From an uncultured Alphaproteobacteria bacterium (GTDB lineage Bacteria > Pseudomonadota > Alphaproteobacteria > Rhodobacterales > Rhodobacteraceae), in contig CACESU010000013.1 of the NCBI GenBank assembly GCA_902562285.1, positions 1 to 51,053 of the forward strand: a stretch of 51,053 bases of DNA. The letters are read 5' to 3'. Below the pieces are notes generated by a model. The model made no database searches and had not been told where the DNA came from. It saw only the letters and a program-made list of their open reading frames with translations. Position 1 is the first letter of the stretch. Each line of letters starts with the position of its first letter. A program made the position numbers and the translations under genes. Positions 32,750 through 41,382 of the stretch are shown here, one piece after another.

Positions 32750-34342
32750 TTAATCGACTATGACACCAGGATTCATTATGAATTTAGGGTCTAGATATTC
32801 TTTAGCACTATAAAGTATTTTTCCAAAATCATTTGGTCTTTGCTTCTTATACCAATGTGAATGGTCTCTCCCTATAGCATGGTGATGGGTAATGGTTCCA
32901 CCAAATTTATGAACAGCATCTGAAGCTGCTTTTTTTATTTGCAACCAATCCTCTAGCATAGTTTTTTCAGAACTATTAGCATGAAATGCAAAATAAGGAG
33001 CTGGGCCATTAGGATAAGAGTGACTAAATCTACATGAGACTGCACCAGATTTTCCTGTAATTTTTTTAATTGCTAATTCGGTAGCATTTTTGACACTATG
33101 GTAAAAATTATCAAATTTTTCCCATGTAATTGAGGTCTCAAAAGTATCAGATATAATATTTCTTGGTGTTAATTCTTCTCTGTTATAAGGCATTTTTATA
33201 AAAGCGTCTCTCCAAGCTCCTACTGTTCCTTGCTGATTTGAAAGGGGATTATTTCTCCAATCAACATCAATGACTCCACCATGATCTAAGCAACACTCTT
33301 CTGCTCTAGAAATCCATGGATCTATATTGTGATCCGCGTTTTCAAATGAAACAATCATAAGAGTGTAAGATCTTTTACTAGCACTATTAATTTTAAGTTC
33401 TACATCATCGACTATTCTTACATTAGCTGGATAAAGACCAGCTTGAGAAATTGATTTAACAGCTTGAGCTGCTGATAAAAAATCAGAATAAAGATATCCA
33501 GCAGTAGCTTTGAATTTTGGTTTTTTTTGAAGTTTAACCCAAGCATCTGTTATTATACCCATCGATCCTTCTGATCCTAGCATAAAACGATCAGGACTTG
33601 GTCCTGCTCCTGACCCAGGTACACGTAAAGAATTCATCTTTCCATTCGGAGACACCATTGAAATATTCTCTACTAAATCATCAATATGAGTGTATAGAGT
33701 TGCAAAATGACCTCCTGACCGTGTTGCTATCCATCCTCCTAGGGTAGAATGCTCAAAACTTTGGGGAAAATGTCTAAGGGTTAGGCCGTATTTTTTAAGA
33801 CCCGACTCCAAGTCTGGTCCTTTTATCCCTCCTTGAATTCTAGCCGATAGACTTATTTCATCAACCTCAAGTATCTTATTAAATTTTGATAAATTGACGC
33901 TTATAGTTCCGTTAAATTTATTGTTAACATCGCAAGTAACTCCTCCAACTACGGATGAACCTGCTCCATAAGGAATAAGGGCTACATTCAATTTATCACA
34001 ATATTCAAATAATTTGACTAAATCCTTTTCATTTTGTGGATAGGAAATCACATCTGGGGCATGCTTGAAGTCACTTTGAAAAGTCCTGATAGAATCAGGT
34101 TGTGATTGACCAAAAGAATGAAGGATTCTTTCGTATTTATTTATTGTACAAATTTTAGCTAAATCTTTAGGAATAGTTATTTTAGGAATAGAAAGATTAA
34201 TGCTGTCTATTGTTGGTATAGCTTTTTTTTCAGAGCCATTAATACTGTAATTCCCTAATGAATTTAGTAGATTTCTTATTTCAGTTTGGCTAAGCTGATT
34301 TTCTTTAAATCCCCAACCCCAATATTTCAGTTTTTTTTTAAT
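32750..34342 (-). CDS. FAD-binding oxidase, alkylglycerone-phosphate synthase/D-lactate dehydrogenase type
   Basis: This FAD_binding_4 flavoprotein includes the PP-loop IPYGAGSSVVGGV and a C-terminal catalytic stretch HHHAIGRDHSHWYKK. The first ordinary start is GTG 34051, but codons upstream stay open to a TGA at 34366-34364. They encode about 97 residues with clear family features: KYWGWGFKENQLS at the start, then RILHSFGQSQPDSIRTF and KHAPDV. No ATG, GTG or TTG exists in that extension. The likeliest start is ATT 34342, eight bases after AAGGA (34355-34351) and directly ahead of KKKLKYWGWG; CTG 34330 or an indel in the adjoining nine-A run are alternatives. It follows the small secreted-protein gene closely. 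Substrate is unknown. Confidence 0.82.
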   Translation of the reverse strand: MKKKLKYWGWGFKENQLSQTEIRNLLNSLGNYSINGSEKKAIPTIDSINLSIPKITIPKDLAKICTINKYERILHSFGQSQPDSIRTFQSDFKHAPDVISYPQNEKDLVKLFEYCDKLNVALIPYGAGSSVVGGVTCDVNNKFNGTISVNLSKFNKILEVDEISLSARIQGGIKGPDLESGLKKYGLTLRHFPQSFEHSTLGGWIATRSGGHFATLYTHIDDLVENISMVSPNGKMNSLRVPGSGAGPSPDRFMLGSEGSMGIITDAWVKLQKKPKFKATAGYLYSDFLSAAQAVKSISQAGLYPANVRIVDDVELKINSASKRSYTLMIVSFENADHNIDPWISRAEECCLDHGGVIDVDWRNNPLSNQQGTVGAWRDAFIKMPYNREELTPRNIISDTFETSITWEKFDNFYHSVKNATELAIKKITGKSGAVSCRFSHSYPNGPAPYFAFHANSSEKTMLEDWLQIKKAASDAVHKFGGTITHHHAIGRDHSHWYKKQRPNDFGKILYSAKEYLDPKFIMNPGVIVD

Positions 34343-34353
34343 TTGAATTATCC

Positions 34354-34602
34354 TTACATTAAATCACTACAATTTTGAAAATTTCTTTCTAAACATCTTT
34401 CTTGCAACTTTAAAGCTTTCCTGACATCATCTTCGGATAATTCTTCGATCAATATGTCTCTATTTTTTGTAGCTTGTTCATAATTTCCTTTATTTATAGC
34501 ATCCATAACATCATCAAAATCGGCTAATGAAATTTCGCTACTCAAAAAGATGATTACTGTCACCTTAGTTATATATTCTATAAAATTTTTAAAACGAATC
34601 AT
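34354..34602 (-). CDS. Small secreted protein
   Basis: This 82-residue protein has a likely signal peptide (hydrophobic VTVIIFLSSEISLA to residue 27). The remainder, DFDDVMDAINKGNYEQATKN, resembles the first helices of Sel1/TPR-like secreted proteins but stops after about two helices, so it may be a truncated member. It contains two cysteines (69 and 78 region). The stop is 9-12 bases from the probable start of the FAD oxidase, and both are on the minus strand, suggesting one transcript. No function can be given. Confidence 0.6.
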   Translation of the reverse strand: MIRFKNFIEYITKVTVIIFLSSEISLADFDDVMDAINKGNYEQATKNRDILIEELSEDDVRKALKLQERCLERNFQNCSDLM

Positions 34603-34720
34603 AACCTTATTTCCTTTGACAAATAAGTGATATTAAATTCTATCATTATAATTTGATTGGAAAAGATTAGAATTTTTTGCTTTTCATTAATTTTAATTTA
34701 AGTTATGAATTTTTGAGTTA

Positions 34721-34795
34721 GCGGGCGTAGCTCAGGGGTAGAGCGTTACCTTGCCAAGGTAAATGTCGTGAGTTCGAATCTCATCGCCCGCTCCA
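34721..34795 (+). tRNA. tRNA-Gly (anticodon GCC)
   Basis: The cloverleaf is complete: acceptor GCGGGCG pairs with CGCCCGC over seven bases, D-arm GCTC/GAGC, anticodon arm TTACC/GGTAA around TTGCCAA with anticodon GCC, and T-arm GTGAG/CTCAT around TTCGAAT. CCA is encoded (34793-34795). A TTGACA box lies about 100 bases upstream at 34616. A decayed partial copy lies at 37185-37253, on the far side of the ankyrin gene. Confidence 0.97.
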
Positions 34796-34808
34796 TTTTT
34801 TAAAGTCT

Positions 34809-37073
34809 ATGTTCAGAATTATGAAATATGTGAAAGCTTATTTAGTTCTTTTTTTTATATTCATACCCTTTAAGGTTATTTCGTGTGAAAATTTAAGTGA
34901 TCCGTCATGGTGGGAAAGTTATCCAGAAAAGACTGAAATTTTATCAGAAATAGGTATTTGTTCTGATATTAATCTACCGGGTAAAAGTGAGTTCCCTCCA
35001 CTACATTCTGCCATATTTGTAGGTAATCTTGAGGGAGCACAACTACTAATTGAAGCTGGAGCAGATGTTAACCTTTTAAACGATGATGGGTATGGTTCCT
35101 ATACCCCATTGCATCAAGTGATAATCAGCTTGAATCAAGTTGAACAGATAGAACTAAGGGATAATTTTATAGTTACTTTGGTAGCTGCGGGAGCTGATCC
35201 AAATATTACAGATACCAATAATATGTCAGCATTGGATTGGGCAAAACTTAACATTGATAAAGGTGATCCTTTCCGATTTTTGAACTCAAAAGGACTTAAA
35301 GTTCTTGAAAACCCAAGTTTGGTGAATGAAATATTCGCACAGGATGAAAACTCTAACAAAAGCACACAGGTATGTGAACACCTTTGTAATGATGATGCCT
35401 GGATGGAAGAAGCCACATATAATAATACTTATGAGTTTGTACAATGGGCGTTAGAAAGTGGGGAGGATGTATTGGCACAAAGTGTGAATGAATATAAAGC
35501 TTACCCACTTCATTATGCTGCTTTTTATGGTGATCCTAGAACCATTGAATTCCTTGTTAAAAATGGGGCAGATATTTATATGAAAGATGCTTTTGGAGCT
35601 TCACCTCTTTTTTGGGCTTTATCAAAACCTGACAATGTGGAAATCCTTATAAAGCTAGGATCTGACGTCAATGAGCGTAATACTGATGGAAATACACCAC
35701 TACTTTCTTTAACATCAAACTGGAACTATGAGGAAACAACAGTAATTAAGCAGCTTTTATTGGCTGGAGCAAATGTAAATGAAAAGACAGACTATGGTTC
35801 TACACCTTTCGGTTTAGCTCTTGCTTTCAAAAATAATAAGCAAATTCTAAAAATTCTTCTAGACAATGGAGCTGACGTTAAACTCGATGGTCAAGGAGGT
35901 GAATTTGTTACAGATTCTAATCTTCATACTGCAGCTTCCTTATTGTGGGATATCGATATTCTCCAATTATTAATTGATGAAGGCCTTGATGTTAATATAC
36001 TAGGAGTAAACGGACAAACACCTCTCCATAATGTTATTAATTCGCAGACAGCTATATCGAAAGGCTTTGGAGCAGATTCCTATAATACAGTTAAGTTTCT
36101 TTTGGAAAAAGGAGCCGACACGTCAATAAAAGACGATTTTGGACTAACAGCACTAGATTGGACTTCAGATGAAGCTGTTAAAGAAAAAATAACGACAGAA
36201 ATTATTGACCTTCTCCAGATGTCTTCTCAAACTAAAAAATCAAATTGGACAAAATCTGAATTAAAAAAAGATTTTTTATTTTCTGGAAAATGTGAGGGAC
36301 CAGATATTGGTGTAGTTAACTTAGAAATAACTACTGATAAAATTTTTGCGACTGATAATAACAATCAATTACTATATGAAGGGAAAATAGATGGTCCAGT
36401 TCAAGTAGATCTAGATGAAGGTTGGATCTATGACGAGGGTAAGATTATTGGCAGGTGTAAACTTGAACAAAAAGAAAATGCCAAAAATATAATTAATAAT
36501 ACTAATAAAAATGAAGTGGAGTATCCACTAAAAGGTATATCTTGGGGGGGGAAAGTCCGTTCTGGTCCAGGCTTAGATTATCCTCAAGTAGGTAGTTTGA
36601 TAGAAGGCGAACCTATTGAACTCTTAGAAAATACAGATCTATGGATGGACGGGTTTGTATGGTTCAAAATTTTGTATAAAGGGAGTGATGTTGGATATCA
36701 ATGGGGAGGAATTTTGTGCGCATTTGATGATAGGCTTGAAGGAATTTATTCTGAAAAATCTTCGGGAATTAAAAATTGTGGTTTAAAGAATAATGATACG
36801 CATTCAACAACTAACTTACAATCAACTGAAGGGATTCTAGGTTGCTCTTGTGGTGGAAAAGTAAGGTCTGGTCCTGGCAAGCAATATAGTTCAATCGGAA
36901 GTCTTCCCTATGGCTCGCCAATAACACTTCTAAGAAAAAAAAATACTTGGTATGAAATACTGTATGAAGGTAAGAATATAGGTTTTCAGTGGCAAGGAAT
37001 AATTTGCACCTATAAAGATAAAAGAGCCGATGGGGTTGATCCTTGTTGTAATTCTGCTAGTCAATGCGAATGA
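34809..37073 (+). CDS. Secreted ankyrin-repeat protein with two C-terminal SH3-like domains
   Basis: This exported protein of 754 residues has a signal sequence at about residues 1-26 ending near VISC. Ankyrin-type repeats span about 60-470, with repeating elements such as PLHSAIFVGNLEGAQLLIEAGADVN and PLHYAAFYGDPRTIEFLV. A middle domain (about 485-560) is unassigned. Two SH3b-like repeats follow, each with GGKVRSGPG, then a GSL turn and YQWGGILC or FQWQGIIC (about 578-640 and 683-735). SH3b domains often bind cell walls or peptides. An eight-G run at 36544-36551 lies at the start of the first one. It sits between tRNA-Gly and its decayed copy, suggesting acquired DNA. Confidence 0.85.
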   Translation: MFRIMKYVKAYLVLFFIFIPFKVISCENLSDPSWWESYPEKTEILSEIGICSDINLPGKSEFPPLHSAIFVGNLEGAQLLIEAGADVNLLNDDGYGSYTPLHQVIISLNQVEQIELRDNFIVTLVAAGADPNITDTNNMSALDWAKLNIDKGDPFRFLNSKGLKVLENPSLVNEIFAQDENSNKSTQVCEHLCNDDAWMEEATYNNTYEFVQWALESGEDVLAQSVNEYKAYPLHYAAFYGDPRTIEFLVKNGADIYMKDAFGASPLFWALSKPDNVEILIKLGSDVNERNTDGNTPLLSLTSNWNYEETTVIKQLLLAGANVNEKTDYGSTPFGLALAFKNNKQILKILLDNGADVKLDGQGGEFVTDSNLHTAASLLWDIDILQLLIDEGLDVNILGVNGQTPLHNVINSQTAISKGFGADSYNTVKFLLEKGADTSIKDDFGLTALDWTSDEAVKEKITTEIIDLLQMSSQTKKSNWTKSELKKDFLFSGKCEGPDIGVVNLEITTDKIFATDNNNQLLYEGKIDGPVQVDLDEGWIYDEGKIIGRCKLEQKENAKNIINNTNKNEVEYPLKGISWGGKVRSGPGLDYPQVGSLIEGEPIELLENTDLWMDGFVWFKILYKGSDVGYQWGGILCAFDDRLEGIYSEKSSGIKNCGLKNNDTHSTTNLQSTEGILGCSCGGKVRSGPGKQYSSIGSLPYGSPITLLRKKNTWYEILYEGKNIGFQWQGIICTYKDKRADGVDPCCNSASQCE
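36544..36551 (+). repeat. Eight-G run inside the ankyrin/SH3 gene
   Basis: Eight consecutive G residues encode part of Trp-Gly-Gly where the first SH3-like domain begins. G runs of this length are rare in such A+T-rich DNA and are prone to slippage. A single-base change would remove both SH3-like domains while leaving the ankyrin part intact. Phase variation is possible but unproven. Confidence 0.6.
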
Positions 37074-37184
37074 AAGCATTCAAATTAGTTTGAGTAATAA
37101 TTTTATAACTATTTAATGCTTATTTTTTGTATTACATATTTCTTTAAGGTTTTATAATTTAAAAAAATCTATTTTTTTTGTGAT

Positions 37185-37253
37185 TGCGGTCTCTTAAAAA
37201 AATGCTATCTTGCCAAGGAAATGTTGTGAGTTCGAATCTCATCTCCCTTTCCA
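37185..37253 (+). pseudogene. Decayed tRNA-Gly copy
   Basis: The segment keeps CTTGCCAAGG (anticodon loop), then GTGAGTTCGAATCTCATC (T-arm, identical 18 bases) and the terminal CCA of the tRNA-Gly at 34721. The acceptor (now TGCGGTC against TCCCTTT) and the D-arm have decayed, and one base is lost beside the anticodon arm. It cannot fold as a working tRNA. With the intact copy it brackets the ankyrin gene in direct orientation. Confidence 0.85.
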
Positions 37254-37316
37254 TACTTTATTTATATTTTTAAAGTAATTGTTTTGTAATTAGAAATATT
37301 TTTTTAATAATCATAA

Positions 37317-37922
37317 ATGCCAGTTTCTGATTTTTTACAAATTGTAATTCCAAAATTTAGTCAAGATGATGCTTCAACTTTAGCAAAACAACTTGAAGCT
37401 TTAGGTCACATCCCAATTATTATTTCAAAAAAAACCAGAGCTATAAGTTTGAACGAAGGTGCAAAAAAAACAACAAGTGATTATATCCTATTTTTACACG
37501 CAGATTCGAAAATTGAAGATGACACTATTGAAAATTTAATTAATTATATAAAAGTCCGCAATGTAGAGGGGATGTATTATTTTTCTCTAAAATTTGATAA
37601 AGGGAAAATTCTTAGACTAAATTCTATTGGAGCAAATTTAAGGAGTTTTTTGTTTTCTTTACCTTATGGAGATCAAGGGTTTTGTATATCAAGAAAACTT
37701 TTTATGAAAACAGGGGGATTCCCAGTAAATGTAAATTATGGTGAAGACCTATACTTTGTTCTTAAACTCAAGAAAATGGGAATATCTATCCTTAATAATC
37801 AAAATTACATAATAACTAGCTCTAGAAAATATCTAAATAATGGTTGGTTAATTACAACTTTACAGCATCAATGGAGACTACTTTCGATACTATTTAATTT
37901 TTATTTTAAAAGAAATGAATAA
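37317..37922 (+). CDS. Family 2 glycosyltransferase, rSAM/selenodomain-associated transferase 2 type
   Basis: This 201-residue glycosyltransferase is of the small GT-A branch known as transferase 2 (TIGR04283-like). Present are the nucleotide-binding SLNEGAKKTTSDYILFLHADSKI with the HAD form of the DxD motif, and the acceptor region YGDQGFCISRKLFMKTGGFP and NYGEDLYF. It is shorter at the N-terminus than many GT2 enzymes but not obviously truncated. The last eight bases overlap the next gene, and the pair commonly occurs together in bacteria. The sugar and acceptor are unknown; related pairs have been linked to arsenosugar or selenium-linked pathways. Confidence 0.82.
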   Translation: MPVSDFLQIVIPKFSQDDASTLAKQLEALGHIPIIISKKTRAISLNEGAKKTTSDYILFLHADSKIEDDTIENLINYIKVRNVEGMYYFSLKFDKGKILRLNSIGANLRSFLFSLPYGDQGFCISRKLFMKTGGFPVNVNYGEDLYFVLKLKKMGISILNNQNYIITSSRKYLNNGWLITTLQHQWRLLSILFNFYFKRNE

Positions 37923-38574
37923 AATGAAAAAATGTTTAGTTATCCTAGCAAAAACACCGTTTCTTTCAGATGTAAAAACTAGATTATCTTTAAAAATAGG
38001 AATTAAAAATACACATATATTTTATGAGATGTGTAAAAACTGTTTAGAGGATTTAACATCAAAATTTGACTACGATATCAAAATTGCCACTGCTGAAAAA
38101 GAGGGTGTATCCAATGACTATTGGAAAGAATTTAATACCTTTTTCGCTGAAGGAAAAAATATTGCAGAGAAGCAAAATTTCATATTTCAAGAATTACTTC
38201 AAATTTATGAATCAGTAATTCTTATAGGAATAGACATTCCTCAATTAAGTAAAAAATTTATCAATAATGCCTTCACGTATCTTGAGAAAAATAATCAAAT
38301 CATAGGTCCGTCCACTGATGGAGGATTTTATCTGATTGGTAGTAAATCTAAGATCAAACAAGAAGTTTGGGAAAATACTGAGTGGAGTTGTGCCAAAACT
38401 TTACAAACTTTTATACGCTCTCTTAAACCTAAACCTTACAAGTTAAAAATATTTACAGATGTTGATGAATTTCAAGATTTAAGTGAAATGATTAAAGAAA
38501 TGCCTACTATTACATCTAAACGACAAGTAAAGCTTATTAAATGGGTAAATAGTATTGAAGAAATAATTAAATAG
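37915..38574 (+). CDS. DUF2064 transferase, rSAM/selenodomain-associated transferase 1 type
   Basis: This 219-residue protein belongs to the DUF2064/TIGR04282 nucleotidyl- or glycosyl-transferase family. Clear stretches are CLVILAKTPFLSDVKTRLS at the start, VILIGIDIPQLS in the middle and IGPSTDGGFYLIG later, all typical of a GT-A-like sugar-nucleotide site. It overlaps the upstream transferase by eight bases; a second in-frame ATG at 37924 would avoid the overlap and is also possible. The partnership with a TIGR04283-type enzyme is conserved in many genomes. Its radical-SAM partner is not present in this window. Confidence 0.85.
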   Translation: MNKMKKCLVILAKTPFLSDVKTRLSLKIGIKNTHIFYEMCKNCLEDLTSKFDYDIKIATAEKEGVSNDYWKEFNTFFAEGKNIAEKQNFIFQELLQIYESVILIGIDIPQLSKKFINNAFTYLEKNNQIIGPSTDGGFYLIGSKSKIKQEVWENTEWSCAKTLQTFIRSLKPKPYKLKIFTDVDEFQDLSEMIKEMPTITSKRQVKLIKWVNSIEEIIK

Positions 38575-38589
38575 AAATATTCTGTATTT

Positions 38590-38913
38590 ATGTCTTATTA
38601 TTGTAGAACAGTAAAATTCACATTTATAAGTGAATTCGCAAAAAAAAGTTTTATTTCCCAATTGAATTCATCCGTTAACGATGTTGATTTTGAGAGGGGT
38701 TTAATTCAGAGAATTTTTTTTGATACTTCTGAAAATCAAATTGTTCAAATTTTTGTTTGGCCTGATAAATTTTCTGCTGATAAAAGAATGAAAGAAATTG
38801 GTGATGATCTACTGCAAAATTTGAGAGAAGCAAACGTTAAAATAGAAAGATTTGAGGGTTTAATAAGCGAATTTTCAATAAATCCATCTTATAAATCATC
38901 CAGGTTAAGTTAA
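38590..38913 (+). CDS. Small unrecognised protein (possible dimeric alpha/beta barrel)
   Basis: This protein of 107 residues, 15 bases after the DUF2064 gene, probably belongs to the same transcript. The pattern of short strands and helices (VKFTFISEF, FFDTSENQIVQIFVWPDK, VKIERFEGLISEF) recalls ferredoxin-like dimeric alpha/beta barrels such as monooxygenase-like ABM proteins, but no diagnostic residue is seen. There is no signal peptide or membrane segment. Coding character matches neighbours, so it is probably real. Confidence 0.55.
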   Translation: MSYYCRTVKFTFISEFAKKSFISQLNSSVNDVDFERGLIQRIFFDTSENQIVQIFVWPDKFSADKRMKEIGDDLLQNLREANVKIERFEGLISEFSINPSYKSSRLS

Positions 38914-39022
38914 GAAATTTATAATATTGTTTTTTACGTTACGTAATAAAATATTTTTGTTGAAAAAGATAAAAATTAATAGATAACAAAAATAATTTTT
39001 TTCTTCAAGAGTAGGATTATTA

Positions 39023-41368
39023 ATGGAAAGTTTAACTTCGAAATATGCTGTATTTATTATTAGCAACAGAATTAAAGTTTTAATAGCTACATTTTTATTA
39101 ATTATGATCGCACTAGCTATGATTATTTCCTATCCCTTAAAGCATAACAACTCAAATGAGATGTGGTTTTTGCCTGGTGATCCTAATCTCGTAGCCTTTG
39201 AAAAACTCCAAGATCTTTTTGGAAGCTCTGAGTATCTTATAGTAGGAGTTACAGCAAGAGATAAAGATAAGGATATTTTCGAATATGAAACTTTAATTAT
39301 GATTGATGAAATTTCTACTATGCTTGAAGATCATGAAATCGTTGAACAGGTTAGAAGTTTATCCAAATATCAAAGAACATACGATAAAAATGGAATGGTT
39401 GCTACAGATGATCTTATTGAAGATTTTGAGGAACTTGGTGATGATCCAACCATTATAGAGAATGCTAGAAATATAATGAAAGGTGAGGAACTAGCATTAG
39501 ACTCCATTATAACATCTGATCTTAAACATACGCGAATATTAGCTCGAACAGAGTATCGTGCTAATGATAATTCCCATAAAATAAAAGTAGTGAATGACCT
39601 TAGGAATTTTATTAAAGAAAAAGGTTATTTAGATAAAGGCTATGATTTGAAGCTTGGTGGTGTTCCCTATATAGGAGAAAGATTTGAAACTATAAGTAAT
39701 ACGGAATTTGGTTGGATGATCCCAACACAGGCAGCTATAATGTTTATTATTCTTGGTATAATATTTAAATCTATTGCTGGTATGTTTGTTCCTTGGGTTG
39801 TGATAGCAACCAGTGCAATAACATTTTCTGGTTTGCAAGCCTTTTTAGGATTACCTATAACTGTTGTGAATCAATCTTTGACTCCTATAACGATGTTAAT
39901 TGGTATGGCGACTGCTGTTCATGTCCTTTCTGAATTTTATGGACTTAGAACTGCAGGTTTAAATGCCAAGGATGCAAGTGTTAAATTGATTAAAAATCTT
40001 TTAAAACCAATCTTTTTTACCTGTTTAACAACTTCAATTGGATTTTCTGCACTCTATGTAACAAAGTTGGTGCCAGTTAAGGAGTTTGCAATAATTGCAG
40101 CTTTTATTCCATTGATAGTATTTTTATTTTCAATGACGGCACTTCCTGCTGCACTAAGTCTCTTTTCCAAAATTCCAAAGTGGACAACAAATACATTTAA
40201 AGATGGATGGCTTACTAAATTTACAAATTTTTTACCTGACTTTAATTTTAAATACCGCAAAGTAATTGCTTCTCTTGGATGTGTACTGTTAATACTTAGT
40301 ATTTATGGTGTTTCTCAAATAAATGTAGATACTAACATCTTTAAATATTTTAGGTCTGATTTGAAAGTTACAAAAGATTTAATTTACTTTGATAATACAT
40401 ACAAGGGAGCAGCAAATGTAGAATATTTAATAACCTCAGAAGAAAAGTTTACTGATGACGGTTTAATCAAAGAACCTGAGTTTTTGAAAGAAGTAGGAGA
40501 ATTAGAAAAATTTTTAGAAGACAAACCTGATGTTGGTAAAGGTTTAACAGTTCCTGATTTCTTAAAACAGACCAGGCAGGCCTTTAGTGGTGATGATCCT
40601 AATTACTTTATTTTACCTGATACTAAAGAAATGACTGCGCAACTTTTGTTATTGTATGAAAATTCAGGTCCTGAAGAGGATCTATCTGATTTAAAGGATT
40701 TTGATGAAAAAAATTTAAGGATGACTTTTCCCATAACCAATATGGATGCAAGTGAATTTAATGTCTTTGTTAGAAAACTAAATTCAGAAATTAAAGAAAA
40801 GTTTCCCTCTCTAAATGCTTTGGCTACGGGACCAATGGTCATGTTTCAGGCTCAAAACGAATATACTGACAAAGGTATTACAAGTTCATTTTCTGTTTCT
40901 TTACTTTTGATAAGTATAACGTTTTTCATTTTATTTAGGTCCGTAAAATTTGGAGCTATAGCAATAATACCTAGTGTAATACCAATATTATTAGCTGGGG
41001 GTATTGCAACTGTAATGGGAAGAGATTTAAATCTAGGTTCCTTGATAGTTGGTGCTATGACAATGGGAATTGCTGTTGATGATAGCATCCATATGGTAAG
41101 TCGTTATAGGCTTGCTAGATTAGAGGGTAGTAATGTACATCAGGCAATGAAAAGAGCGTTGAATGAGTCTGGAAGAGCAATAATTACAACATCTATTATT
41201 TTGGTAATAGGATTCAGTGTTTTTTTAATGGCAAGTTTAGTCCCAACTATTGATATTGGCAGATTTTCAGCAATTATTTTTCTACTAGCGTTATTTGGTG
41301 TTTTGTTTTTTATACCATCAATACTATATATTTTAGACGGCAATAAAGAAGAATTACAAACAGCATAA
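39023..41368 (+). CDS. MMPL/RND-superfamily exporter
   Basis: This inner-membrane pump of 781 residues has twelve predicted helices in two MMPL/SSD-like halves. Each half has one helix, a large periplasmic loop and then five helices. Typical stretches are QSLTPITMLIGMATAVHVLSEF in the first and GAMTMGIAVDDSIHMVSRYRLARLEG in the second. The latter contains the GxxxDD proton-relay pattern. It lacks a membrane-fusion partner and is instead followed 14 bases later by a LolA-like protein and an outer-membrane barrel, a set seen in lipid or hydrophobic compound export. A weak ribosome site (AGGATTATTA) precedes ATG 39023. Confidence 0.9.
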   Translation: MESLTSKYAVFIISNRIKVLIATFLLIMIALAMIISYPLKHNNSNEMWFLPGDPNLVAFEKLQDLFGSSEYLIVGVTARDKDKDIFEYETLIMIDEISTMLEDHEIVEQVRSLSKYQRTYDKNGMVATDDLIEDFEELGDDPTIIENARNIMKGEELALDSIITSDLKHTRILARTEYRANDNSHKIKVVNDLRNFIKEKGYLDKGYDLKLGGVPYIGERFETISNTEFGWMIPTQAAIMFIILGIIFKSIAGMFVPWVVIATSAITFSGLQAFLGLPITVVNQSLTPITMLIGMATAVHVLSEFYGLRTAGLNAKDASVKLIKNLLKPIFFTCLTTSIGFSALYVTKLVPVKEFAIIAAFIPLIVFLFSMTALPAALSLFSKIPKWTTNTFKDGWLTKFTNFLPDFNFKYRKVIASLGCVLLILSIYGVSQINVDTNIFKYFRSDLKVTKDLIYFDNTYKGAANVEYLITSEEKFTDDGLIKEPEFLKEVGELEKFLEDKPDVGKGLTVPDFLKQTRQAFSGDDPNYFILPDTKEMTAQLLLLYENSGPEEDLSDLKDFDEKNLRMTFPITNMDASEFNVFVRKLNSEIKEKFPSLNALATGPMVMFQAQNEYTDKGITSSFSVSLLLISITFFILFRSVKFGAIAIIPSVIPILLAGGIATVMGRDLNLGSLIVGAMTMGIAVDDSIHMVSRYRLARLEGSNVHQAMKRALNESGRAIITTSIILVIGFSVFLMASLVPTIDIGRFSAIIFLLALFGVLFFIPSILYILDGNKEELQTA

Positions 41369-41382
41369 TTGATAGGAAAAAA

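Noticed and set aside
34616-34640. TTGACA box as a firm tRNA-Gly promoter
   Set aside because: The best -10 candidates are 19 or 25 bases away, outside the usual range, and the tRNA begins about 100 bases downstream.
34809-37073. Eukaryotic contamination suggested by ankyrin repeats
   Set aside because: The gene has a bacterial signal peptide and SH3b-like domains, matches the local base composition and lies between bacterial tRNA sequences.
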